Positions 15,615 through 26,626 of a stretch of DNA of 62,659 nucleotides are shown here, in pieces (the stretch's first letter is position 1; each line of letters opens with the position of its first letter). The stretch is from Oxalobacteraceae bacterium. GTDB taxonomy: Bacteria; Pseudomonadota; Gammaproteobacteria; Burkholderiales; Burkholderiaceae_D. Location of the stretch: NCBI GenBank assembly GCA_947448025.1, contig CANFLV010000022.1, positions 1 through 62,659 of the forward strand, in the 5' to 3' direction. The notes under the pieces were generated by a model, which was not told the origin of the DNA, made no database searches, and saw only the letters and a list, made by a program, of their open reading frames with translations. The position numbers were made by a program, and so were the translations under genes.

Positions 15615-16130
15615 GTGAAAACTGTGATCATCATGATGGGCGTGGCAGGCTGCGGAAAATCAAGTTTGGCGCAGGCCGTCGGACTAGCCAACGGGCTACC
15701 CATGATCGAGGGCGATGATTTTCACAGCCCTGAAAACCGGGAAAAAATGTCGAAGGGAATTTCGCTCACCGACGAAGACCGTGCTGGCTGGCTCTCGTCG
15801 CTGGTAAAAGAAATCGCGAACCATCCGGCGGGTTGCGTGCTGAGTTGTTCCGCACTGAAGAAGGCTTATCGCGAACGTCTGCGCGAGGCTGGCGGCGATG
15901 TGCTGTTTGTCTACCTCGACATTAAAAAGGCAGAAGCCTTGCGCCGGGTGATTGACCGCTCGGCCTCACACTTTTTCTCGGCAAACCTTGTGGATAGCCA
16001 GTTCGCAACGCTGGAATCACCAGAAGGCGAGCCCGACGTCATGCGCCTCGATGCTGCCTTGCCGCTGATCCAATTACAGGAACAGGTCAGCCGGCACTTG
16101 CACGACCTGCATCTGAGCGCACAAGACTAG
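15615..16130 (+). CDS. gntK: gluconokinase
   Basis: 171 residues, the usual GntK length. Phosphorylates D-gluconate to 6-phosphogluconate with ATP. The P-loop is MGVAGCGKSSLA near residue 8, followed by EGDDFHSPENREKMSKGISLTDEDRAGWL and CSALKKAYRERLR, both characteristic of the family. The reading frame opens at a GTG (15615), and an ATG at 15633 is an alternative; no clear Shine-Dalgarno sequence supports either. It heads the unit that continues into the TRAP transporter. Confidence 0.93.
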   Translation: MKTVIIMMGVAGCGKSSLAQAVGLANGLPMIEGDDFHSPENREKMSKGISLTDEDRAGWLSSLVKEIANHPAGCVLSCSALKKAYRERLREAGGDVLFVYLDIKKAEALRRVIDRSASHFFSANLVDSQFATLESPEGEPDVMRLDAALPLIQLQEQVSRHLHDLHLSAQD

Positions 16131-16133
16131 ACC

Positions 16134-16173
16134 GAATAACTGGAGACGCAAATGAATAACTGGAGACGCAAAT
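16134..16173 (+). repeat. tandem 20-bp duplication of a ribosome-binding/start region
   Basis: Positions 16134-16153 and 16154-16173 are identical 20-base units containing CTGGAG and the start-codon context. The first copy opens a 7-codon frame (MNNWRRK, 16152-16175) whose TGA overlaps the dctQ ATG at 16172. The duplication probably arose by replication slippage and creates a mini leader frame. Confidence 0.9.
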
Positions 16174-16726
16174 GATATTGAACATGCTCGTAATAGAGCG
16201 CCTGGTGGAAAAGTTGATGGCCCTGGCCTTGGGACTGATCGTCATCCTGATCTTTTCCAACGTGGTCGGGCGCTATATGGTGGGTGCCAGCTTTGCCGGC
16301 GCTGAAGAGTTGTCGCGCCTGCTGTTCGTCTGGATGGTGTTCCTCGGCGCTATTCTGACCTTGCGCCGTCGTGCCCACCTCGGCGTGGAACTCGTGCAGG
16401 CGCGCCTGCCACGACCCGCCCGCAAGGTTTGTGCCGTGATCACCCATGTGCTGATCCTGTACGCCTTGTATCTGTTCTTTGACGGTAGCTGGATACAGAC
16501 CAAGATCGGCATGACGACTTACTCGACCGTGCTGCACTATCCAAACGCGCTGGTCGCCTCGTCAGGCCTGGTGTGCTCGGCATCCATGATGCTCATCATC
16601 GGGTCGAATCTGCTGAAAATCCTGATTAACCATCCCGACGCGGCAATGGCGGGCGATCCGCCAGTAAAGCTCGATGCCGAAACACATAGCGTAGTAGCGG
16701 ATGGCACGACTGGAGTGCAGCAATGA
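16172..16726 (+). CDS. TRAP transporter small permease (DctQ)
   Basis: 184-residue membrane protein with four predicted helices, matching the DctQ subunit of TRAP transporters. It has the family signatures NVVGRYMVGASFAGAEELSRLLFVWMVFLGA and RRRAHLGVELV. It pairs with the large permease immediately downstream, overlapping by four bases (ATGA, 16723-16726). With gluconokinase upstream, the likely substrate is gluconate or a related sugar acid (inference). The ATG at 16172 has CTGGAG eight bases before it, in the second copy of the tandem duplication. The C-terminal ~30 residues are hydrophilic. Confidence 0.92.
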   Translation: MILNMLVIERLVEKLMALALGLIVILIFSNVVGRYMVGASFAGAEELSRLLFVWMVFLGAILTLRRRAHLGVELVQARLPRPARKVCAVITHVLILYALYLFFDGSWIQTKIGMTTYSTVLHYPNALVASSGLVCSASMMLIIGSNLLKILINHPDAAMAGDPPVKLDAETHSVVADGTTGVQQ

Positions 16727-18000
16727 GCATACTTATTTTCCTGAGTACCCTGATCGTACTTATCGTGATCGGCATGCCGATTGCGTTTGCCCTGATGCTC
16801 ACGGGCATTGCGCTGATGTACCAGCTGAACTTCTTCGATGCGCAGCTGGTCGCGCAAAACATGATAGCCGGCGCCGACATCTACCCCTTGATGGCCGTGC
16901 CGTGTTTTATCCTGGCCGGTGAAATCATGAATGCGGGCGGTATTTCCAAACGCATTATCGCTCTGGCAGTCAGCATGGTCGGCCATATCCAGGGCGGCCT
17001 GGGCTATGTGGCGATTGCGGCGACTTTGTTGTTGGGGTGTTTTTCTGGTTCAGCGCTGGCCGACACTGCTGCCGTGGCGACCTTGCTGTTGCCGATGATG
17101 CGTGACAATGGGTATCCGGTCGCGCGCTCCGCTGGCCTGATCGCCGCCGGCGGCGTGATTGCTCCGATTGTGCCGCCGTCCATGCCTTTCATTATTTTTG
17201 GTGTCACGACCAATACTTCAATCAGTGCCTTGTTTGTCGCCGGCATCGTTCCTGCGTTACTGCGCGCCGGTGGCCTGGTGCTTGTGTGGGCCGTGCTGTC
17301 ACGCTCGATGAAGGTGAATTTGCAGCCGAAGCGGACCTGGACTGAGCGCCGGATCGCTTTCACGGATGCCTTGTGGGCGCTCGTTCTGCCTATCCTGATC
17401 GTTGGCGGATTACGTGGTGGCATTTTCACACCGACTGAGGCGTCTGCGGTGGCGGCAGTTTATGCATTGTTCGTGAGTCTGTTCATCTATCGCGAAGTCA
17501 AGGTCTCCCAGCTGCTTACCCTCGTCATCAATGCCGGTCGTACGACCAGCACCGTAATGTTCCTGTGCGCTGCAGCGTTTGTCTCTTCGTACATGGTGAC
17601 GCTGGCGGACTTGCCTGCGCAGGTAACAGACCTGCTGGGCCCGATGATGCAAAATCCGCGTCTGCTGATGGGCGCGATCATGTTGCTGCTGCTATTGATC
17701 GGCAATGTAATGGACTTGACCCCGACCATTCTGGTCATGGGTCCGGTGTTGATGCCGATCGTGATTGCATCGGGCATTGATCCAACCTATTTCGGCGTGA
17801 TGTTTATTTTGGTGGGAACCCTGGGCCTGATCCATCCCCCGGTGTGCACGGTGCTCAACGTCGTGTGTGGCGTGGCCAAGATATCACTCGAAAGTGCCAC
17901 CCGTGGCGTCTGGCCCTTCCTGCTGGTGGAGGCCTTGTTAGTGTTCCTGTTCGTGTTTTTCCCTGGGTTTATCACCGTTCCGATGGCCTGGTTCCATTAA
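16723..18000 (+). CDS. TRAP transporter large permease (DctM)
   Basis: 425 residues with about 12 hydrophobic segments. DctM signatures include GMPIAFALMLTGIALMYQL at the N-terminus, PLMAVPCFILAGEIMNAGG, GCFSGSALADTAAVATLLLPMM and APIVPPSMPFIIFG. It forms the sodium-driven transport core with DctQ. It overlaps dctQ by four bases, and the binding-protein gene starts 19 bases after its stop, so the three are one operon. Confidence 0.94.
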   Translation: MSILIFLSTLIVLIVIGMPIAFALMLTGIALMYQLNFFDAQLVAQNMIAGADIYPLMAVPCFILAGEIMNAGGISKRIIALAVSMVGHIQGGLGYVAIAATLLLGCFSGSALADTAAVATLLLPMMRDNGYPVARSAGLIAAGGVIAPIVPPSMPFIIFGVTTNTSISALFVAGIVPALLRAGGLVLVWAVLSRSMKVNLQPKRTWTERRIAFTDALWALVLPILIVGGLRGGIFTPTEASAVAAVYALFVSLFIYREVKVSQLLTLVINAGRTTSTVMFLCAAAFVSSYMVTLADLPAQVTDLLGPMMQNPRLLMGAIMLLLLLIGNVMDLTPTILVMGPVLMPIVIASGIDPTYFGVMFILVGTLGLIHPPVCTVLNVVCGVAKISLESATRGVWPFLLVEALLVFLFVFFPGFITVPMAWFH

Positions 18001-18019
18001 TTAAAATTTGAGACATATC

Positions 18020-19024
18020 ATGAAAAAATTTGGAAAAATTCTTCTCGCGACGGCCCTGGCCAGCTGCTTCGGCAGCGCCCTGGCGGCCGACTTCAATCCG
18101 CGCATCATCCGCTTTGGTTATGGACTGGCCGAGGACAGTAATCAGGGCCGTGCGGTCAAGGCATTCGCCGAGGATCTGGCCAAGCGTACCGGCGGCAAAC
18201 TGCGCGCCAAAGGTTTCGCCAGTGCGAGTCTGGGCAATGATAACCAGATGCAAAATGCCTTGATTGGCGGCGCCCAGGAAATGACCGTGGTGTCGACGGC
18301 CACGCTGGTCGGCATTGAGGATTCGTTCGGCATTTATGACCTGCCATTCGTGTTTCGCAATGAGCAGGAAGCGGATAGCATTCTGGACGGCGAGTTCGGC
18401 AAGAAGCTCGCAGCCAAGCTCGAAGCCAAGGGTTTGATCGGACTGGTCTATTGGGAAAATGGCTTCCGCAATTTAACCAACTCCAAGCGCCCGATCACTA
18501 AACTGGAAGACATGCAGGGCGTCAAACTGCGCGTGATGCAAAACCCGGTCTATATCGACATGTTCAACAGTTTTGGCGCGAATGCCATCCCGCTGGCATT
18601 TTCCGAGTTATTCACCGCACTGGAATCCCGCACGGTCGATGGCCAGGAAAATCCGGTCAACACGATCCAGTCGAGCAAATTTTACGAAGTCCAGAAATAC
18701 CTGTCGATCACGCGCCATGTCTACAGTCCGTGGATTGTTTTGGCGAGCAAGAAGTGGTGGGATGGTCTGACTGCGGCGGAGAAAAAAGCGATTCAGGAAA
18801 CAGCATTAGTGTCGCGTGATTTTGAGCGCAAGGACAGCCGTGAAGCCGGCTCGAAGGCGATGGATATCCTCAAGCAAAAAGGCATGCAGATCAATGTCTT
18901 GAGCACGAAGGAACTCGACCGCCTGCAAGATGCTGCACGTCCGGCAATCGCCAAGTTCTCGGCAAATGGCCATACTGAGTTGGTCAAGGAACTGCAAGCT
19001 GACCTGGCTAAAATCCGTAAATAA
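18020..19024 (+). CDS. TRAP transporter substrate-binding protein (DctP)
   Basis: About 334 residues. A signal peptide (MKKFGKILLATALASCFGSALA-AD) precedes a DctP-type solute-binding domain. The conserved ligand-contact region is visible in MQGVKLRVMQNPVYIDMFNSFGANAIPLAFSELFTALE, with Arg near the start, which pairs with the substrate carboxylate in this family, and GQENPVNTI. This supports a carboxylate substrate such as gluconate. The ATG at 18020 is used; a TTG at 18008 would only extend the signal peptide. A terminator follows at 19146. Confidence 0.93.
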   Translation: MKKFGKILLATALASCFGSALAADFNPRIIRFGYGLAEDSNQGRAVKAFAEDLAKRTGGKLRAKGFASASLGNDNQMQNALIGGAQEMTVVSTATLVGIEDSFGIYDLPFVFRNEQEADSILDGEFGKKLAAKLEAKGLIGLVYWENGFRNLTNSKRPITKLEDMQGVKLRVMQNPVYIDMFNSFGANAIPLAFSELFTALESRTVDGQENPVNTIQSSKFYEVQKYLSITRHVYSPWIVLASKKWWDGLTAAEKKAIQETALVSRDFERKDSREAGSKAMDILKQKGMQINVLSTKELDRLQDAARPAIAKFSANGHTELVKELQADLAKIRK

Positions 19025-19145
19025 AATCCGTAACGGTGCCCGCCCACTGCCGTGTTGGCTGGGCAGGATATTGCGGTGTCCGGGCCCGTCTTTATTTTCG
19101 CCGTTTGTTATCGCTACCTGCTGCGGACAGCATCGCGGTGCAAAC

Positions 19146-19181
19146 AAAAAGGGCTACAGTCTTGTGAACTGTAACCCTTTT
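19146..19181. terminator. bidirectional intrinsic terminator
   Basis: GGGCTACAGT (19151-19160) pairs with ACTGTAACCC (19168-19177) with one mismatch. The stem is flanked by A5 on the left and T-rich sequence on the right. It sits between the rightward TRAP operon and the leftward tRNA gene. Confidence 0.85.
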
Positions 19182-19189
19182 ATTTTCTT

Positions 19190-19266
19190 TGGTCGGGGCG
19201 AGAAGATTCGAACTTCCGACCCCGTGCACCCCATGCACGTACGCTACCAGGCTGCGCTACGCCCCG
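19190..19266 (-). tRNA. tRNA-Pro (GGG anticodon)
   Basis: 77 nucleotides. The acceptor stem CGGGGCG pairs with CGCCCCG, followed by discriminator A and an encoded CCA. The D-arm is GCGCAGCCTGGTAGCGT. The anticodon stem CGTGC/GCACG encloses loop ATGGGGT, giving anticodon GGG. The T-arm is GGAAGTTCGAATCTTC. All arms pair well. Confidence 0.97.
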
Positions 19267-19277
19267 ACATGGGCGAA

Positions 19278-19286
19278 ATTATATCA
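19278..19286 (-). promoter_or_regulatory. extended -10 promoter of tRNA-Pro
   Basis: On the minus strand TGATATAAT gives a consensus TATAAT (19278-19283) with an upstream TGN extension, 11 bases before the tRNA 5' end. No good -35 is seen at the usual distance, as is common for extended -10 promoters. Confidence 0.6.
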
Positions 19287-19297
19287 GAAGGTATCGA

Positions 19298-19663
19298 TCA
19301 GCGGCCCTGCGAATCGATATCGGCCAGTGATTCTTGGCCGCGCTGCGTAATCTCGTAGCCTGCATCATCGGGCAAGACCGTGACATGGCCTTTCTTGCCG
19401 AGGAAGGTCGCCACGTCGGCGTCGAGCTGCGTCTTCGTATCGGTCGATACAGCTCGCAGACCGAGGATGCAGCGGCGGATGAACAGGGTTTGCTGACCCT
19501 TCTCTGTGAGAGCCAGCTGGCCGTCGCGGCCATAGGCGATGAACTTCAGGCCGGACAGGCGTTTGGTATTGCGCGCGATGCAGGCAGAGACGCGCTCCGT
19601 GCGCAGGTTCTTGCGGATTTGTTCGAGGGCGTCGTATTCGTCGGTGCTCAGACTCTGGTTCAT
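19298..19663 (-). CDS. hypothetical protein, 121 residues
   Basis: A soluble protein with no signal peptide or membrane segment. The segments [25 protein letters not shown] and [15 protein letters not shown] look like two winged-helix-like units, each with an alternating hydrophobic pattern and a T-x-KGQ or T-QRGQ turn. I recognise no named family, and DNA binding is only a guess. It lies just upstream of tRNA-Pro on the same strand and is divergent from the carboxypeptidase gene. Confidence 0.65.
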   Translation of the reverse strand: MNQSLSTDEYDALEQIRKNLRTERVSACIARNTKRLSGLKFIAYGRDGQLALTEKGQQTLFIRRCILGLRAVSTDTKTQLDADVATFLGKKGHVTVLPDDAGYEITQRGQESLADIDSQGR

Positions 19664-19857
19664 TGCGGCTTTCGGTAAGGGTCATTATTTCTTGGATGGG
19701 CGTATGGTACGCGCTGTCACCGGTCCGGGCAAACTTCGCACCATTTTCGCTTGATATTAGGCTTTGCGAAATCCATGAAAACACGCACAATATCGGACGC
19801 GGTGCGCGCAAGCCTCGCCAGCGCCGCGTTCCTTTCGTTCCCATTATGAAGACTTTC

Positions 19858-20988
19858 ATGCCTATAAAAATCAGCCATCAGTTTGACGCCGGTGCGATCG
19901 ATATTGCTGATGTGACCCATGCACATGCCATTGAACTGAAGCTGCGCAGTGATAGCCATGCCGAATTCAAACAATGGTTTTATTTCCGCATGCAGGGCGC
20001 GCGCGGGCAAGCCTGCAATCTGCGCATCGTGAATGCCGGAGAGGCGACCTATGTCGATGGCTGGAATGGCTATCAGGCAGTGGCCAGCTATGATCGCGTG
20101 GACTGGTTCCGCGTGCCGACCAGCTTCGACGGCAAGGTCATGACGATCAGCCATACGCCTGAGCACGACAGTGTGTATTACGCGTATTTTGAGCCGTATT
20201 CATGGGAGCGTCATCTCGACCTGATCGGCCGCGCTGCGCGTTCGCCGCAGGTCACAGTGCTGGACCTCGGCAGCACCGTGCAGGGCCGCGACATGAATGT
20301 GCTCGTCGTCGGCGACAGTGCCGCCGCCAGGAAAGTCTGGATCATCGCGCGCCAGCATCCGGGCGAGACAATGGCCGAATGGTTCGTGGAAGGCTTGACC
20401 GATGCCTTGCTCGATGATGCCAATCCGCTCGCGACCAAGCTGCGCGAACAGGTCGTCTTCTACATCGTGCCGAACATGAATCCGGACGGCGCCTGCCTCG
20501 GTAACCTGCGCACCAACGCCGCCGGTGCAAACCTGAATCGTGAATGGATGACGCCGTCTCTGGGCAGCAGCCCGGAAGTCTTCCTGGTGCGCGAGAAGAT
20601 TCTTGAAACAGGCTGCGATCTGTTCCTCGACGTGCACGGCGATGAAGGCTTGCCTTATGTGTTCGTCGCGGGTAACGAGATGCTGGACAATTTCACGCCG
20701 GAGCGACTCGCCGAGCAGACGCAATTCCTCGACAATTTCAAGCTCGCCAGTCCCGACTTCCAGACGGAATTCGGCTACCCTGTGAGCAAATATCGCGAGG
20801 AAGTCTTGAAGCTCGCCTCGAAATATATCGGTCATCAATTTGGCTGCATTTCGCTCACCCTCGAGCTGCCGTTCAAGGACAATGCGAAGTTGCCGGATGC
20901 GCGCGTGGGCTGGAATGGCGCGCGCAGTGCAGCGCTGGGCAAGGCGGCCTTGCTGCCGATCCTGCAGGCGTTCAGCGCGCAATCATGA
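19858..20988 (+). CDS. M14-family zinc carboxypeptidase (CCP/AGBL-like)
   Basis: About 376 residues. An N-terminal beta domain of about 110 residues (DAGAIDIADVTHAHAIELKL, WFYFRM, TYVDGWNGYQAVASYDRVDW) typical of cytosolic-carboxypeptidase-like M14 enzymes precedes the catalytic domain. Zinc ligands are visible as HPGE (in ARQHPGETMAEWF) and the later His in LFLDVHGDEGLPYVF. NPDG and NLNREW match the substrate-binding region. No signal peptide, so cytoplasmic. Eukaryotic relatives remove glutamates from protein tails; the bacterial substrate is unknown. I choose ATG 19858, with GAAGA upstream; 19846 is an alternative. It is coupled to the CYTH gene by a four-base overlap. Confidence 0.87.
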   Translation: MPIKISHQFDAGAIDIADVTHAHAIELKLRSDSHAEFKQWFYFRMQGARGQACNLRIVNAGEATYVDGWNGYQAVASYDRVDWFRVPTSFDGKVMTISHTPEHDSVYYAYFEPYSWERHLDLIGRAARSPQVTVLDLGSTVQGRDMNVLVVGDSAAARKVWIIARQHPGETMAEWFVEGLTDALLDDANPLATKLREQVVFYIVPNMNPDGACLGNLRTNAAGANLNREWMTPSLGSSPEVFLVREKILETGCDLFLDVHGDEGLPYVFVAGNEMLDNFTPERLAEQTQFLDNFKLASPDFQTEFGYPVSKYREEVLKLASKYIGHQFGCISLTLELPFKDNAKLPDARVGWNGARSAALGKAALLPILQAFSAQS

Positions 20989-21449
20989 ACCAGGAAATCG
21001 AACGCAAATTCTTGCTGAGTAATGAAGGCTGGCGCGGGCTGGGGCAGGGTGTGCTGATGCGGCAGGGTTATCTGTCGAGCGATCCGGATCGTGTCGTGCG
21101 CGTGCGCATTGCCGGTGACACCGCCTTCCTGACGATCAAGAGCCGCATGGTCGGTCTCACGCGCGGCGAGTGGGAATATCCGCTGCCACTGGATGAGGCG
21201 CGCACTTTGCTGGAGTCGGTATGTATCCGCCCCGTCATCGACAAGGTCCGCTACCGGATTCCGTATGCGGGCATGGTGTGGGAAGTCGATGAATTTTTTG
21301 GCGACAATGCCGGACTGGTCGTGGCTGAAATCGAATTGCGCGCGGAAGGCCAGACATTCGACAAGCCGGACTGGATAGGCGCCGAAGTCTCGGACGATGT
21401 TCGCTACTTCAACGCGAATCTTTTAAAGCATCCCTACTGTAACTGGTAA
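20985..21449 (+). CDS. CYTH-domain protein (triphosphatase/adenylate cyclase IV-like)
   Basis: 154 residues, a single CYTH domain. The hallmark EIERKFLL is at the N-terminus, followed by alternating charged strands RVVRVRIAGDTAFLTIKSR, WEYPLPLDEA and WEVDEFFGDNAGLVVAEIEL. CYTH enzymes bind triphosphate-containing substrates in a beta tunnel with divalent metal. Small bacterial members are mostly inorganic triphosphatases, and some are CyaB-type cyclases. No CHAD domain is attached. The start overlaps the carboxypeptidase stop (ATGA, 20985-20988). Confidence 0.88.
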   Translation: MNQEIERKFLLSNEGWRGLGQGVLMRQGYLSSDPDRVVRVRIAGDTAFLTIKSRMVGLTRGEWEYPLPLDEARTLLESVCIRPVIDKVRYRIPYAGMVWEVDEFFGDNAGLVVAEIELRAEGQTFDKPDWIGAEVSDDVRYFNANLLKHPYCNW

Positions 21450-21464
21450 CTGTTAGCTAGTAGC

Positions 21465-22715
21465 TCAGTGGAAGTGCGTCGGCCCCGGCGCGACATCTTC
21501 CGGCATCTCTGCATGCACGAGCTCGGCATCGAGATCGAGATAGAAGGGCGCGCCACAATCTTCGCAGGCTTCCATCACAAAGCAGCCTTCATGGCGCTTG
21601 ATTTGGGTCACGCCTGATTCACGCAGTAAGGCCAGGATTTCTTCGATCGGCGTAAGCATGGCCGGTGCATCCTGGTCACCCCGGCGCGCTGCGTTGACGC
21701 CCGAACCTTCATCAGAAAGCGATTCTTCTTCTTCGCCAAACAATGGCCACACCACGCCATAGACCACGGTCGAGTTCGCGATCAGTGCAAAACTGATGCG
21801 GTATTCATCAACGCGACCGGCCGAGCTTTCTTCGCCGAAGCCGCCGATGATGGCTTGCAGCGCGTTGGCTTCGACATTGAGCGTCTGGTTCAGGTAATGC
21901 ACGGCCGCACGCACCGACGCCGGGCGTATGCGTTTATCGGCATCGCGGCAGGCGATGTAATACGCTTCCGGCAGTAACAGTTCAATGCCGCAGCCAGGCA
22001 ACAGCCGTGCAATGTTCGGCGTGGCTTGTGCCTGCCATTGCGCCAGTGCCAGTTCGCGGTCAGCGGGATTCAATGAGGCTTGCCAGCGAAACAGTGGCGC
22101 GCCGGCAGGTGCCAGTACGACCGTCAGCAGGAATCGGGTATCGGCGAGAAAGGGCGCGGTCTCGGGTGGATTGATGAGTGCCTTGGGCGTGGCTCCCTTG
22201 AGGGCGGCCTGCGCCATTTGCTGCGTGAGCATAAAGCTGGCGCAATGCGACTGCGGTAGCTGGTCGATCGCATACAGGGTCGGCGCCATCGCCATGCGCA
22301 CATCAGGCGCGAGCAGGTGGGCGTTGAAATGGGCTGACAGCGTCGTCAGCAAATCGGTATTGATCGGACCGGAGGCAATCGCATAACGGGTCCAGGCAAG
22401 AATCGGCGCGGCCACCAGCAGAGCCTGATAGCGCACGCCATCCTGGACGATTTCACAGGATTCGCTATTGGCTTCAACGGCTTCCATCAAGGCATCGTAA
22501 ATGCCGGCTGGCGCCCGGAAGGTGGTCTCCAGTGCGGCATCGACCGTATCCTGATGACCGGCCTTGAAGAGCTTTTGCAGCACAGTGTCGAGCTGGCTTT
22601 CCCAAACGCGCTCTTCGATCCTGCTCGAAGCGAACATGGCGCCTTCGGCATAGGATGCGAGCCGCTGGCTGTCGGCATTGAGCTTGCGAATTGGGGATTT
22701 TGAAGGACGACGCAT
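21465..22715 (-). CDS. DUF2863-like protein of unknown function
   Basis: 416 residues, soluble, without signal peptide. It resembles the betaproteobacterial DUF2863 family as I remember it. The N-terminal ~60 residues are helical (RIEERVWESQLDTVLQKLFKAG). The middle includes VRYQALLVAAPILAWTRYAI. The C-terminus has EDCGAPFYLDLDAELVHAEMP, and its lone Cys pair (EACEDCGAP) could bind metal. No function is established. It is convergent with the CYTH gene, 15 bases away. Confidence 0.68.
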   Translation of the reverse strand: MRRPSKSPIRKLNADSQRLASYAEGAMFASSRIEERVWESQLDTVLQKLFKAGHQDTVDAALETTFRAPAGIYDALMEAVEANSESCEIVQDGVRYQALLVAAPILAWTRYAIASGPINTDLLTTLSAHFNAHLLAPDVRMAMAPTLYAIDQLPQSHCASFMLTQQMAQAALKGATPKALINPPETAPFLADTRFLLTVVLAPAGAPLFRWQASLNPADRELALAQWQAQATPNIARLLPGCGIELLLPEAYYIACRDADKRIRPASVRAAVHYLNQTLNVEANALQAIIGGFGEESSAGRVDEYRISFALIANSTVVYGVVWPLFGEEEESLSDEGSGVNAARRGDQDAPAMLTPIEEILALLRESGVTQIKRHEGCFVMEACEDCGAPFYLDLDAELVHAEMPEDVAPGPTHFH

Positions 22716-22847
22716 GGTGGTAACGCAGGGCGCTGGAACGGAAAATCGTATTGTAGTGGATTCGCCGAAATGCGCCCGAATTACCTGCAGCGGTTATGCG
22801 CCAGACCGGCCTGAATAAACGTGCCGATCTGGTGTGAAACCTGCGTC

Positions 22848-23096
22848 TTACTTAGGTGCGCCGACGACTGTCGTGCCTGCTGCCGACATCGAGGCGCTGG
22901 CTTCTGCTGCAGCGGCTGCTGGTGCGCTGGCTTCGGCTGGCGCTGCAGCGGCTGCAGGTGCACTGGCTGTGGCCGAGGCGGATTCTTCCGAATGGCCAGC
23001 GGCTTCGCCTGCCATATCAAGCTTGCTGCCGCCCTTGAAGACGATGAACATGGCGAGGGCTGCGAAGACGATAAAGCCGGCAAAAATTTTCCACAT
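22848..23096 (-). CDS. small Ala-rich single-pass membrane protein
   Basis: 82 residues. One N-terminal membrane helix (MWKIFAGFIVFAALAMFIVFKGG) is followed by about 55 residues very rich in Ala, Ser, Pro and Glu, probably disordered and periplasmic. CTGGAG stands about ten bases before the ATG, supporting a real gene. I recognise no family. The Ala/Pro tail resembles spacers that cross the periplasm. A terminator for aconitase lies between it and acnA. Confidence 0.7.
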   Translation of the reverse strand: MWKIFAGFIVFAALAMFIVFKGGSKLDMAGEAAGHSEESASATASAPAAAAAPAEASAPAAAAAEASASMSAAGTTVVGAPK

Positions 23097-23133
23097 GATT
23101 TTTTCTCCAGGAGGGCGATTAATTGTAAGTGAT

Positions 23134-23160
23134 AAAAAAACGCCGGACGAATCCGGCGTT
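23134..23160 (-). terminator. intrinsic terminator after acnA
   Basis: On the minus strand AACGCCGGA pairs with TCCGGCGTT across a four-base loop, followed by a run of seven T. It lies about 90 bases past the acnA stop. Confidence 0.92.
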
Positions 23161-23247
23161 GATCCTGCGCGAAGGCTACAGGCAGTTTCTTACAGGCTGC
23201 TTGCAAGCCTTCGCGGCATTTCTACGATGAGCTGCGATCGGCAACGA

Positions 23248-25956
<2,709 letters not shown>

Positions 25957-26084
25957 AATCTCTCCTTGGATTACCGATGAACGGTTTTAAATACTACTGA
26001 TTGTTCTTCTTGGGGTCCTGCTGCGTCAGATCTTGCGGACCAGTCTTTGTGCTGCCTCAAACCTGCACTGCCTGATTACTTCAA

Positions 26085-26573
26085 TTACTTCTTTTCGTGG
26101 GCCTGCGTTTGCTCGGCATCCCTGCATTCGTTAGCCAGCTGCTGACCCTTTTTCGAATCAAGCAGCATGCTCTTGGCGGGTATGCCTATCCACAGCATGC
26201 CGTGCCGGCGATTTTCAAAACGGTCCGCGCCGGTGCTGGTGGCGATGCGGCGCATGCGCATGATGTGCTTTTGCCAGCGCATCGCGATGAATTTGTCGTC
26301 GCCGGGATTACGGTACAGCGTGATTTTTTGCCCGTGGTCGCAGTTATATTCAGTGACTTCAGAACCATTGGTATCAGGCGTTTTGTTTTCGTCGTCGTCG
26401 TCATCCGTAGCAGCGTTTTTATCTGCAGCGGGTGCCGCTTTTGCTGCTGGCTTGGCGGCTGCGTGATTCGCCGGCTTATGTGTAGCGCTCGTTTGCGCTT
26501 GAACAGCAGCGGCCAGCAAGGTGCAGCTGGCGATGAATGAAGCGATCAAAACTTTGTGACTTAATTTGTGCAT
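26085..26573 (-). CDS. MliC-like periplasmic protein (putative lysozyme inhibitor)
   Basis: About 162 residues with a signal peptide (MHKLSHKVLIASFIASCTLLAAAVQA), then an Ala/Lys-rich linker with an acidic patch (DDDDDE). A C-terminal domain of about 85 residues resembles MliC/PliC lysozyme inhibitors: TEYNCDHGQKITLYRN, RFENRRHGMLWIGIPAKSMLL and QQLANEC, with a Cys pair at its ends. A lipobox is not evident. Assignment is by motif memory and tentative. It lies between the CitE-like gene and aconitase on the same strand. Confidence 0.6.
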   Translation of the reverse strand: MHKLSHKVLIASFIASCTLLAAAVQAQTSATHKPANHAAAKPAAKAAPAADKNAATDDDDDENKTPDTNGSEVTEYNCDHGQKITLYRNPGDDKFIAMRWQKHIMRMRRIATSTGADRFENRRHGMLWIGIPAKSMLLDSKKGQQLANECRDAEQTQAHEKK

Positions 26574-26626
26574 CATGAACTCCAGTCGGCGCCGTCATGA
26601 CCTCGCTCAGAAGTGGGAGCGCTTTG

